Below, piece after piece: positions 28,884 through 37,628 of a DNA stretch of 64,000 nt (the stretch's first letter is position 1; every line of letters starts with the position of its first letter). Source of the DNA: JALORV01 sp963724365 (GTDB taxonomy: Bacteria; Pseudomonadota; Gammaproteobacteria; Burkholderiales; Burkholderiaceae_F); assembly GCA_963724365.1 (NCBI GenBank), contig CAVRUR010000013.1:467023-531022 (forward strand). The letters are read 5' to 3'. Made by a program: the position numbers and the translations under genes. The notes under the pieces are model-generated. The model was not told the origin of the DNA. It made no database searches and worked only from the letters and a program-made list of their open reading frames with translations.

Positions 28884-30884
28884 CTAGGCGTCGCGGATGT
28901 GCTTCAGCGCCTGCGCTGCCGACTCGTAGATGTGCGGCGCCACCCCGCGCTGCGACAGCGCCTTGCCGAGCTTGGCACGCAGGAAACCCGAGGTCGTGTA
29001 GCGGCTGACACCGAAGTAGTAGTGGTCGACCAGTTGCCGGACCATCGCCGCGTACTCGTCCGCCACCTCCGGCGCCAGGTCGAAGTTGTCGTAGTTCACG
29101 ATGCCATAGACCTTGTGCCCCAGTGCATCGAGCCGGTTCTTGATCTCGTCGTGTACCGCCGCGACATCGGCCGGGGTCCGCACCGACAACCGCTCGAAGT
29201 TGAGGAACAGCACGTTGTGTTCCTCGTCATAGGACAAGCGTTGCGCGAGCGGTATCGCAAGCATGCGTTCGCGCAGGTTCATCGGCTCGGTGCCGAATAT
29301 CGCCGGGTCCATGATGATGGGATCGCGCGGGATGTGCGGCTTGAAATCCATCCGCGCCAGGATGTCCCGTTCGACGTCGATGCCGGGCGCCACCTCGGTC
29401 AGTTCGAGACCGTTGTCGCCGAGACGCAGGACGCAGCGCTCGGTGATGTACAGCGTCGGCTGGCCGCGGCGCCGTGCCTCGCTTCCCGAAAACGTACGGT
29501 GCTCGACCTGCTCGACGAACTTCTTCGGCCCGATGTCGTTGAGCAGCAGCAGGCGGCCGCCCTCGATGCGCACCTGCAGATCGCCCGCCGTGAACGTGCC
29601 GACGAACACCACGCGCTTGGCCGACTGCGAGATGTTGATGAAGCCGCCCGCCCCGGCCAGGCGCGGTCCGAACTTGCTGACGTTGAGATTGCCCTCGCGG
29701 TCGGCCTGCGCCAGTCCGAGGAAGGCCAGGTCGAGTCCGCCACCGTCGTAGAAGTCGAACTGGTAAGGCTGGTCGATGATCGCCTGGGTATTGACCGCTG
29801 CGCCGAAGTTGAGTCCCGACGCCGGAATCCCGCCGACCACACCGGGTTCGGCCGTCAGCGTCAGCAGGTCGATGACCTTTTCCTCGGTCGCCACGGCGGA
29901 CACGCCTTCCGGCATGCCGATGCCCAGGTTGACGACGCTGTTGGCCTGCAACTCGAACGCAGCGCGGCGGGCGATGATCTTGCGCTCGCTCATCGGCATC
30001 GGTGCGAGCGAGCTGACCGGCACGCGGATCTCGCCGGAAAAGCCAGGGTTGTACTGCTCGACGAAGGTCTGCATGTGGTACTCGGGTTTCTCCGCCACCA
30101 CGACGCAGTCGACCAGCACGCCGGGTATCTTCACGTTCCGCGGATTCAGCGAACCCCGCTCCGCGATGCGCTCGACCTGCACGATGACGATGCCGCCCGA
30201 GTTGCGCGCCGCCATCGCAATCGCCAGTGCCTCCAGCGTCAGCGCCTCACGCTCCATCGTGATGTTGCCGTCCGGGTCGGCCGTGGTGCCACGCACGACG
30301 CCCACGTGGATCGGAAAGGCCTTGTAGAACAGGTACTCCTCGCCGCCAATGGTCATCAGCTCGACCACGTCTTCCGTGGTCCGCTCGTTGATCTTGCCGC
30401 CGCCATGGCGCGGGTCGACAAACGTGCCCAATCCGATACGGGACAGGTGGCCTGGCTTGTGGGCCGCGATGTCACGAAAGAGGTGAGTGATTACCCCTTG
30501 CGGCAGGTTGTAGGCCTCGATACGGTTGGCGACCGCCAGCGCCTGCAGCTTTGGCACCAGCCCCCAGTGCCCTCCAATCACGCGACGTACCAGCCCCGGG
30601 TGGCCGAGGTGATTGAGCCCGCGCTCCTTGCCATCGCCCTGCCCTGCCGCATAGACCAGGGTCAGCCCTTCGGGTCGGCCGACGCCATCCGGATCCTTTT
30701 CGCTCGATTCGACAAAGCGCTGCTCGAGCGCAACGGCAATGTTCTCGGGGAAGCCGATGCCGACGAAGCCACTGGTGGCGACCGTATCGCCGTCATGGAT
30801 CAGCTGCACCGCTTCGCGTGCGGTGACGATCTTGCCTTTCTCGAAGCTCATGAGCCCCTGCAACAGCTCGCGCCCGCGCCCCAT
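28884..30884 (-). CDS. Acetoacetate/propionate CoA-transferase-like protein with a C-terminal extension
   Basis: The 666-residue product aligns over its first 520 or so residues with YdiF-type class I CoA-transferases that swap CoA between acyl groups. Shared segments are YNLPQGVITHLFRDIAAHKP, IGLGTFVDPRHGGGKINE, and the catalytic glutamate in LTAEPGVVGGIP, followed by FYDGGGLDLAFL. A further ~140 residues (from about RLSVRTPADV) are not part of the usual enzyme. I chose the ATG at 30884 because AGGGGAG lies six bases upstream; a longer start at 30953 is possible. Confidence 0.83.
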   Translation of the reverse strand: MGRGRELLQGLMSFEKGKIVTAREAVQLIHDGDTVATSGFVGIGFPENIAVALEQRFVESSEKDPDGVGRPEGLTLVYAAGQGDGKERGLNHLGHPGLVRRVIGGHWGLVPKLQALAVANRIEAYNLPQGVITHLFRDIAAHKPGHLSRIGLGTFVDPRHGGGKINERTTEDVVELMTIGGEEYLFYKAFPIHVGVVRGTTADPDGNITMEREALTLEALAIAMAARNSGGIVIVQVERIAERGSLNPRNVKIPGVLVDCVVVAEKPEYHMQTFVEQYNPGFSGEIRVPVSSLAPMPMSERKIIARRAAFELQANSVVNLGIGMPEGVSAVATEEKVIDLLTLTAEPGVVGGIPASGLNFGAAVNTQAIIDQPYQFDFYDGGGLDLAFLGLAQADREGNLNVSKFGPRLAGAGGFINISQSAKRVVFVGTFTAGDLQVRIEGGRLLLLNDIGPKKFVEQVEHRTFSGSEARRRGQPTLYITERCVLRLGDNGLELTEVAPGIDVERDILARMDFKPHIPRDPIIMDPAIFGTEPMNLRERMLAIPLAQRLSYDEEHNVLFLNFERLSVRTPADVAAVHDEIKNRLDALGHKVYGIVNYDNFDLAPEVADEYAAMVRQLVDHYYFGVSRYTTSGFLRAKLGKALSQRGVAPHIYESAAQALKHIRDA

Positions 30885-31039
30885 CGCCGTCTCCCCTGAC
30901 GTTTGCCCGACCGCTGATCGGTTCTTCTGAGCCGGGGAGCTGACTGTAGTCATCCGATTGGACTCTTGTCACGAAACTCATGCTTCCGGCACAGTAATCT
31001 TCACTTGTGGGCGTCGTCTCGCGCAGGTACGGTGACTCA

Positions 31040-31513
31040 ATGCACCTGAACCCGAAGCGTTTTTCGAGGATGGCACTCCTGCAGTCGCTGGGAGCAGGGG
31101 TCATCATTGCCGCTCTCGCCCCCGGAGCAGTGGCCCAGGTGAAAGTCCAGGCGATTCCGGACTCCGTGCTTCGCCCGTACTCGGTACGCGACGCAGCCGC
31201 CGCGCCCGCGGTGGCCGCCCCGCTTCCAGCGGCACCTTCGTCCGCACCGGCCGCAGAGCTGCAACTGCGCGATTACAGCTGGCTCGGGGGCGCCGTGCAG
31301 GTCGAGGCGTCACGAACGAACATCGACGGCTCGTACAAACGACCGAAAGTCATCGTCGGACTGCCGTCGGAATCGATGAAGAGCTGGCTTAACTCCGCCG
31401 GCTTTCCGACCGAGCAGTGCCTGCTGCCGATGGTGCGTGCCCGCGCCCGCATCAACAATGACGGCGAGGCCAGTGGCGCGTTCTGGCTGTACGCCCGCTG
31501 TACCTTCCAGTAG
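31040..31513 (+). CDS. Secreted protein of unknown function
   Basis: The 157-residue product has a signal peptide (residues 1-26, ending GAVAQ), an Ala/Pro-rich linker and a C-terminal half with a compact pattern including RDYSWLGGAVQVEASR and a Cys pair (EQCLLP, YARCTF) that could form a disulfide. I do not recognise the family. It stands alone between the CoA-transferase (divergent) and an SDR gene. Confidence 0.65.
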   Translation: MHLNPKRFSRMALLQSLGAGVIIAALAPGAVAQVKVQAIPDSVLRPYSVRDAAAAPAVAAPLPAAPSSAPAAELQLRDYSWLGGAVQVEASRTNIDGSYKRPKVIVGLPSESMKSWLNSAGFPTEQCLLPMVRARARINNDGEASGAFWLYARCTFQ

Positions 31514-31587
31514 CGGCGGCGTAGCCGCCCGCGAGGGCTCCTCTACACTCCCCCGGCTCGCACTGGGGCAGTTGAAGGAGACTCGAC

Positions 31588-32352
31588 ATGCAGATCAGCA
31601 ATCACGTCTTTATCGTCACCGGCGGGGCATCCGGACTCGGCGGCGCGACCACCCGGATGCTCGCGGCTCAAGGCGGCAAGGTCGTCATTGCCGACGTGCA
31701 GGCCGACCGTGGCGAAGCGCTGGCGCGCGAACTCGGCGCAAATGCTCTCTACGTCAAGTGTGACGTCTCCAGCGAAGCGGACGGACGTGCTGCGGTCGAC
31801 GCGGCGCTGGCCCTCGGGCCGTTGCGTGGCCTCGTCAACTGCGCCGGCATAGCGATCGGCGAAAAAGTCGTCGGCAAGGAAGGCCCGCATGCGCTGGCGT
31901 CGTTTGCGCGCGTCATCAACATCAACCTGATCGGTACCTTCAACATGATCCGGCTCGCTGCCGAGGCCATGTCGAAGCAGGAACCGACGGCCGAGGGCGA
32001 GCGCGGCGTGCTCGTCAACACGGCATCGGTTGCGGCCTTCGACGGCCAAATCGGCCAGGCTGCGTATTCCGCCTCCAAGGGAGGTGTCGTCGGCATGACG
32101 CTGCCGATCGCGCGCGATCTGTCACGCAGCGGCATCCGCTGCGTGACCATTGCACCGGGACTCTTCGCCACGCCGATGCTGCTTGGCATGCCGCAGGACG
32201 TGCAGGACTCGCTCGGCAGGCAGGTGCCGTTTCCCTCCCGCCTGGGCAAGCCGGACGAGTATGCGGCGCTGGTGCGGCACATCGTCGAAAACGTGATGCT
32301 GAATGGCGAGACGATCCGCCTTGACGGCGCGATCCGCATGCAACCGAAGTAA
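31588..32352 (+). CDS. Short-chain dehydrogenase (3-hydroxyacyl-CoA dehydrogenase type 2-like)
   Basis: The 254-residue SDR has the cofactor motif TGGASGLGGAT, an acidic residue after the second strand (VVIADV) pointing to NAD, NCAGIA, and the catalytic Ser-Tyr-Lys set (NTASVAAF and YSASKGG). The closing PFPSRLGKPDEYAALV and the overall sequence match the HSD17B10-like group that oxidises 3-hydroxyacyl-CoA. Adjacent GGAG is a good ribosome site. The role in fatty acid breakdown is inferred. Confidence 0.88.
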   Translation: MQISNHVFIVTGGASGLGGATTRMLAAQGGKVVIADVQADRGEALARELGANALYVKCDVSSEADGRAAVDAALALGPLRGLVNCAGIAIGEKVVGKEGPHALASFARVININLIGTFNMIRLAAEAMSKQEPTAEGERGVLVNTASVAAFDGQIGQAAYSASKGGVVGMTLPIARDLSRSGIRCVTIAPGLFATPMLLGMPQDVQDSLGRQVPFPSRLGKPDEYAALVRHIVENVMLNGETIRLDGAIRMQPK

Positions 32353-32379
32353 GGCGAGGATCATCGCGGGGAGTCGATT

Positions 32380-34152
32380 ATGGTGAGGTCGGTCCGACCC
32401 ATCGCCTGCATCAGCCTCGCGCTGCTCGCGGCCTGCGCCACTGCGCCGGAGCGCCCCGCACAGCCCGAGCCGTCGTCGGCGTTCCGCGCCGGACTGGCGA
32501 CGGCGACAGCCCAGCGTCACATGGCCGCCTCGGCCAATCCGCTCGCCACCCGGGCCGGTCTCGAAATGCTGCGCGCCGGCGGCAGCGCGGTTGACGCCGC
32601 AATCACGATCCAGTTGGTACTGGCATTGGTCGAACCCCAGAGTTCCGGCCTGGGCGGCGGCGCCTTCCTGATGCACTGGGACGGCAAGCAGGTAGTCGCC
32701 TTCGACGGCCGTGAAACCGCACCCATGGCCGTGGATGAGCGACTTTTCCTCAACGCTGATGGCAAGCCGATGGCGTTCTACGACGCGGTTGTCGGCGGAC
32801 GCTCGGTGGGCACCCCGGGCGCTATGCGCCTGCTCGAAACGGCACACCGACAGTACGGCAAGCTGCCCTGGGCCCGCCTCTTCGAGCCGGCGATACGGCT
32901 GTCAGAGAACGGCTTTGCGATGTCGCCGCGCCTGAACCAGTTGCTGGCCGGCGAGAAGTACCTGAAGAGCGACCCGGCGGCCGCCGCGACCTTTTACAAC
33001 CCCGACGGATCACCCAAGGCGGTCGGCGCGGTCGTGCGCAATCCGGAGCTGGCCGCGACCTTGCGTGCGATTGCGGCGGGCGGCGCCGACGCGTTCTATG
33101 CAGGCCCGATAGCCGCCGACATCGTCGCGACGGTGCGGTCGCAGAAGAATGCCGGCTACCTCGCGGCTTCCGATCTCGCGGCGTACCGCGTACGGCAGCG
33201 CGAAGCGGTTTGCACCGACTACAAGCGCTGGCGCGTGTGCGGCATGCCACCACCGTCGTCGGGTGGCATCGCGGTGGCGCAGATGCTTGGGTTCTTCACC
33301 GCCCGGAATATCGCCGTCTTCGCGCCGGTTGACGCGCCCGCGCTCGAGCCGCGCGCCGAGGCGGTGCACCTCTTCTCGGAGGCGGGTCGACTGGCCTTCG
33401 CCGACCGGGCGCTGTACGTCGCGGACAGTGACTTCGTGACCGTCAACGTAGCCGGCCTGCTCGATCCCGCGTACCTCAGGCAGCGCGCGCAACTGATCGG
33501 TCCTCGCAGCATGGGCACCGCGCAGGCGGGAGTCCCGCCCGGCGCGTCCGTCGCCTGGGCGTCCGATCCCTCGCCGCTGAAGGCCGCCACATCGCACATT
33601 TCAGCCGTCGACGGCCAGGGCAACGCGGTGTCGATGACGACGACGATCGAGGACGTCTTCGGCGCGCGCGTGATGGTGCGAGGCTTCCTGCTGAACAACC
33701 AGCTCACCGACTTCTCGTTCGTACCGCAGGTCGATGACCGACCGGTCGCGAATCGTGTGCAGCCGGGCAAGCGCCCGCGCAGTTCGATGGCACCGACACT
33801 GGTGTTCGATCGCGACACCGGAACACTGGTGGCCACATTGGGTTCGCCCGGTGGGTCGCAGATCATCGGCTACGTCGCCAAGACGCTGGTCGGAGTGCTC
33901 GACTGGAACCTCGATATCCAGCAGGCGATCGCGCTGCCCAATTTCGGCTCACGCAACGGGCCGACGGAAGTCGAGAAGGGGCACATCAGCGCAGCGGTGA
34001 TCGACGGCCTGAAGGCGCGTGGCCACGACGTGCGCGAAATCGACATGGCAAGCGGCCTGCAGGGCATCGTGCGCGTACGCCTGCCCGATGGGCGCCTCGG
34101 CTGGGCCGGCGGAGCCGACCCTCGCCGCGAAGGGGTCGCCCTCGGGGACTGA
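32380..34152 (+). CDS. ggt: Gamma-glutamyltransferase (lipoprotein)
   Basis: GGT cleaves or transfers the gamma-glutamyl group of glutathione in the periplasm. The 590-residue precursor has a lipoprotein signal with lipobox LAAC. It is normally cut into two subunits at a Thr, here Thr404 in AATSHISAVDGQGNAVS. Further motifs are SGLGGGAFLMHW and the GSPGGSQIIGYV loop near the C-terminus. It follows an SDR gene by 27 bases and may be co-transcribed with it. Confidence 0.92.
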   Translation: MVRSVRPIACISLALLAACATAPERPAQPEPSSAFRAGLATATAQRHMAASANPLATRAGLEMLRAGGSAVDAAITIQLVLALVEPQSSGLGGGAFLMHWDGKQVVAFDGRETAPMAVDERLFLNADGKPMAFYDAVVGGRSVGTPGAMRLLETAHRQYGKLPWARLFEPAIRLSENGFAMSPRLNQLLAGEKYLKSDPAAAATFYNPDGSPKAVGAVVRNPELAATLRAIAAGGADAFYAGPIAADIVATVRSQKNAGYLAASDLAAYRVRQREAVCTDYKRWRVCGMPPPSSGGIAVAQMLGFFTARNIAVFAPVDAPALEPRAEAVHLFSEAGRLAFADRALYVADSDFVTVNVAGLLDPAYLRQRAQLIGPRSMGTAQAGVPPGASVAWASDPSPLKAATSHISAVDGQGNAVSMTTTIEDVFGARVMVRGFLLNNQLTDFSFVPQVDDRPVANRVQPGKRPRSSMAPTLVFDRDTGTLVATLGSPGGSQIIGYVAKTLVGVLDWNLDIQQAIALPNFGSRNGPTEVEKGHISAAVIDGLKARGHDVREIDMASGLQGIVRVRLPDGRLGWAGGADPRREGVALGD

Positions 34153-34217
34153 GCCCTTTGCTTGCCGCACGTTGCTAGACTCATCCTCCCCTCCAACGAA
34201 TCACAGGACGACGCGCC

Positions 34218-34724
34218 ATGACGATCAAGGTCGGAGACAAGCTGCCGGACGGCGAACTGCAGGAATTCATCGAGGTCGAGACCGCGGGCTGTTCACTAGG
34301 CCCGAACACCTTCAAGGTGAGCGATCTCGTCAAAGGCAAGAAGATTGCCGTGTTCGGCCTGCCCGGCGCCTATACGCCCACCTGTTCCGCCAAGCACGTC
34401 CCGGGCTATGTTGCGATGTACGACCAGCTGAAGGCCAAGGGCGTGGACGAGATCTGGTGCATGTCGGTCAACGATGCGTTCGTGATGGGCGCCTGGGGCC
34501 GTGACCAGAAGGTGGCCGGCAAGGTGCGCATGCTGGCCGACGGTTCGGCGGACTACACGAAGAAGCTAGGGCTCGAACTCGACCTGACCGCGCGCGGCAT
34601 GGGCGTGCGCTGCCAGCGTTTTTCGATGCTGGTGCAGGATGGCGTCGTCAAGACGCTGAATATCGAAGGCCCGGGCAAGTTCGAGGTCAGCGACGCCGGC
34701 ACGATGTTGACGCAGGTCGGCTGA
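34218..34724 (+). CDS. Peroxiredoxin of the Prx5 type
   Basis: The 168-residue protein reduces hydroperoxides. The peroxidatic Cys lies in PGAYTPTCSAKHVPGY, and WCMSVNDAFVMGAWG, MLADGSADYTKKLG and RCQRFSMLVQDG follow the Prx5/AhpE-like pattern. No glutaredoxin domain is attached. A perfect hairpin follows. Confidence 0.93.
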   Translation: MTIKVGDKLPDGELQEFIEVETAGCSLGPNTFKVSDLVKGKKIAVFGLPGAYTPTCSAKHVPGYVAMYDQLKAKGVDEIWCMSVNDAFVMGAWGRDQKVAGKVRMLADGSADYTKKLGLELDLTARGMGVRCQRFSMLVQDGVVKTLNIEGPGKFEVSDAGTMLTQVG

Positions 34725-34740
34725 CCACAGCAAACACCTT

Positions 34741-34770
34741 GAACAACGCCGCCGCCTGGCGGCGTTGTTC
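34741..34770. terminator. Perfect 13-bp hairpin between the peroxiredoxin gene and murJ
   Basis: The 13-base arm starting GAACAACG at 34741-34753 pairs without mismatch to 34758-34770 around a GCCT loop. There is no long U-tract, but its place between convergent genes suggests a bidirectional terminator. Confidence 0.65.
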
Positions 34771-34879
34771 ATTTCAGGCCAACGACGTTGTCCACGGTGG
34801 CCGAAGTACCGAGTCCGCAGCCCGGCACCCAATAGGCGTTACCTCAGTGCAGCGTGCCCGTAGCCTGCTGCAGGTCCGG

Positions 34880-36447
34880 TCAGGAGGGTGAGGCACTCCG
34901 TCCCTGCTCGGGTCGAAAATCACGCAGGCGGAATCCGAGGGCGAAGAGCAAAGCGAAGTAAAGTCCGGCCGCCATGGTGATCATCGTGCCCAACAGACCC
35001 GCTCGCAGCCAGGGCGAGGTCTGCAGTGCCGTCCAGTCGATCGGGCGTTGTGCCCACCACAGCGCACCGCCCAGTACCAGCAGCGCGATGGCCAGGCGCA
35101 ACACGAACCGTCCCCAGCCGGCCCGCGCTGCATACATACCGCGGCGCCTGAGACCGACAAACAGCGCCACCGCATTGGCGCACGCGCCCAAGCTGACGGA
35201 CAGTGCCAGCCCGGCATGGGCGAACAGGGGAACGAGCACGAGGTTGGCGATCTGCGTGGCGATTAGAACCGTAATCGCAATTTTCACTGGCGTGCGGATG
35301 TCCTTCTGAGCGTAGAAGCCCGGGGCCAGGATCTTTACCGCGATCAACCCGATCAGGCCGACCGCATAGCCGATGACGGCGATCGAGGTCTGGTGCACGT
35401 CGTGCGCGGTGAACTCGCGCCCCTGGAACAGCACGGACACGATCCCCTTCGGCGAGCAGGCCGAGACCCAACGCCGCCGGCAGCGCCAGCAGGAAGATGA
35501 GCCGCAGCCCCCAGTCGAGCAGTCGCGAATAGTCGTCGGCGCGCTTCTCTGCAAACGCGGCCGAGAGGCTGGGCAGCAGGATCGTCCCGAGGGCCACTCC
35601 GACGCAGCGCGGTTGGAAACTCCATCAGCCGGTCAGCAAATGACAGCCAGGTCACGCTGCCGGTTGTCAGGTGCGAGGCAATGTTGGTGTTGATGATGAT
35701 CGAAAGCTGCGCGACGGAAACGGCGAAAATGGCCGGCAGCATCAGACCCGCGACACGTCGCACATCGGGATCCGCGAATGCCGTGCGCGGCATCCCGATG
35801 CGCAGGCGCAGGCCGGCACGCCGCAGCGCAGCCCACTGCAGGCCGAGTTGCAGCGCGCCGCCGATCAGCACGGCAAACGCCAGCGCCATGATCGGTTGCG
35901 ACAGGCGCGGCGCGAGCCACAGGGCGCACCCGATGAACGCCAGATTGAGGAGCACCGGCGTGAACGCGGGCACGGCAAAGCGCTTGTAGGTGTTGAGTAC
36001 ACCCGCCGCCAGTGCAACCAGCGACATGAACAGGATGTACGGAAACATCCAGCGCGTCATGACGGTCGCCAGATCGAAGGTCGCCGGGTCGCGCGCCAGA
36101 CCCGACGCAATCAGCCAGACCAGCACCGGCGCTCCGACGACGCCCAGGACCGACACCATCAGCAGGACCCAGAAGAGCGCACTGGCCACATGACCGGCAA
36201 ATGCCGTGGTCTGCGGCTCGTCGCCGCGGGAGCGGACATCGGCCAGCATCGGCACGAACGCCTGCTGGAAGGCTCCTTCGCCGAACAGGCGGCGCAGCAG
36301 GTTCGGCAGGCGAAAGGCGACATTGAACGCGTCGGTTTCCGCGCTCGCGCCGAACAGGCGCGAGATCAGCATGTCGCGGATCAGGCCGGTGACGCGTGAT
36401 AGCAGCGTGAAGCTGCTGACCGTCGCAAGGGCACGAAAGAGATTCAC
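34880..36447 (-). CDS. murJ: Lipid II flippase MurJ (reading frame broken twice)
   Basis: MurJ flips lipid II across the inner membrane and is essential. The N-terminal frame gives NLFRALATVSSFTLLSRVTG and RLPNLLRRLFGEGAFQQAFVP. It then leaves frame near 35608, just after LMEFPTAL. The next frame gives ALGTILLPSLSAAFAEKR and breaks again near 35447; the last frame gives GIVSVLFQGREFTAHDV and the final TM helices. Each break is repaired by removing one base, so all MurJ parts are present. I chose the GTG at 36447. A sequencing error is more likely than gene loss. Confidence 0.85.
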
Positions 36448-36523
36448 TGCGTGGGATTGTGCCGGCAAGCGGCGGCGGCGGCGGACCTTGTCAACCGTCT
36501 ACCTATCGGAATTCGGCGGCGAA

Positions 36524-36552
36524 TTGTTGGTAAACGGTTGATTTGATATAGT
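36524..36552 (+). promoter_or_regulatory. Predicted sigma-70 promoter of rpsT
   Basis: TTGTTG (36524-36529) and TATAGT (36547-36552) are separated by exactly 17 bases. They lie in an AT-rich island of otherwise GC-rich DNA, about 160 bases before rpsT and divergent from murJ. Confidence 0.65.
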
Positions 36553-36709
36553 TTAGGGCTTTCCGCGACTGCCCCGGCGTCAAAGTCTCGCTGAGACGCT
36601 CCGTGATCGGGTTCGGTGACAGCGCGAACACAGACACGAAGGGTCGGACGGGAACCACGGAACGGATCCCGACTGACGCATAGCCTGACGGATAAATACA
36701 GGAACTTAG

Positions 36710-36973
36710 ATGGCAAACAGCAAGCAAGCCCGCAAGCGCGCACGTCAGTCGACCGCACGCAATGCCCAGAACGCATCGCAGCGCTCACGTGTCCGCACCG
36801 CGGTCAAGTCGGTTCGCAAGGCGATCGCGGCCGGAGACAAGAAAGCCGCGCTCGACGTCCTCGGCACGGCGACCAGCGTGATCGATTCGATCGCCGACAA
36901 GAGCGTCATTCACAAGAACACGGCCGCTCGCAACAAGAGCCGCCTGGCTGCCGCGATCAAGTCGATGGCCTGA
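36710..36973 (+). CDS. rpsT: 30S ribosomal protein S20
   Basis: The 87-residue basic protein starts with the family hallmark MANSKQARKRARQS and continues with RSRVRTAVKSVRKAI and VIHKNTAARNKSRLA. S20 binds 16S rRNA early in assembly. It is divergent from murJ and convergent with a DUF3579 gene. In enterics S20 represses its own translation; no direct sign of this can be read here. Confidence 0.98.
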   Translation: MANSKQARKRARQSTARNAQNASQRSRVRTAVKSVRKAIAAGDKKAALDVLGTATSVIDSIADKSVIHKNTAARNKSRLAAAIKSMA

Positions 36974-37054
36974 TGGTCCCCGGTCGGCCGTGGCGCGACC
37001 GCTTCGGCGGCGACCGCTGTCGGCCGCGCACTTCAGCCGCCCAGTCCGATCCGG

Positions 37055-37390
37055 TCAGTCCGCGCCGGGCATTGAACACCCTTCGTAAACCGGCAGGTCG
37101 TTGTCACGGGCGAAGCTCATGACGAAGTCGAACGCCATGCGCTCCAGGTCGCGCAGGCGTTCGTCGACCACCACGCATTTCACTCCGCCGATCAGCGTTG
37201 GCCGCACGTACGGCGAGTAGCCGATGTAGGCATCACGGCCCGAGGCAATGCCACCCGGGCGGTAACACGACATCACCCCACACAGTCGTTCGGCCCAGTC
37301 GCTCGGCCGGAAGGGCCGCCCGGCCGAGGTCATGCCGTGGATGAAGAACTCGCGGGGTTTGGACGCGGCGGGGATCGAAGGCTCTGACAC
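37055..37390 (-). CDS. DUF3579 family protein
   Basis: The 111-residue protein matches DUF3579, a small family largely limited to Betaproteobacteria. The core reads REFFIHGMTSAGRPFRPSDW, RLCGVMSCYRPGG and GVKCVVVDERLRDLERMAF. The GTG at 37390 is the most plausible start; the frame stays open further upstream without similarity. Its place next to rpsT and the arginine genes is conserved in Burkholderiales. The function is unknown. Confidence 0.82.
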   Translation of the reverse strand: MSEPSIPAASKPREFFIHGMTSAGRPFRPSDWAERLCGVMSCYRPGGIASGRDAYIGYSPYVRPTLIGGVKCVVVDERLRDLERMAFDFVMSFARDNDLPVYEGCSMPGAD

Positions 37391-37628
37391 GGCTAGCTCC
37401 GTGCCGCGGCAGGCAGTCGCGCCGCCGACGGAACGCGAGCGCGATTTTATCCGAGCGTGGCGTTGGCGCCGGCCCGTCCAGGCGACGCAGCAAAGCGACG
37501 CGCCGTTCCACGCGCCGGTTCCCGTTCGTGGTGTGTCGCCATCGAGCGATGGGATAACTTGCATTTGCCCATCAATTGCCGCATAAAGCGGCCCTTCGCC
37601 CCGCCCTCCCGTCCCGCCGCCCGCCCGC

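Noticed and set aside
28899..30899. A 666-codon plus-strand frame.
   Set aside because: It mirrors the CoA-transferase gene, which has the catalytic Glu motif and a good start. The plus-strand product looks like noise.
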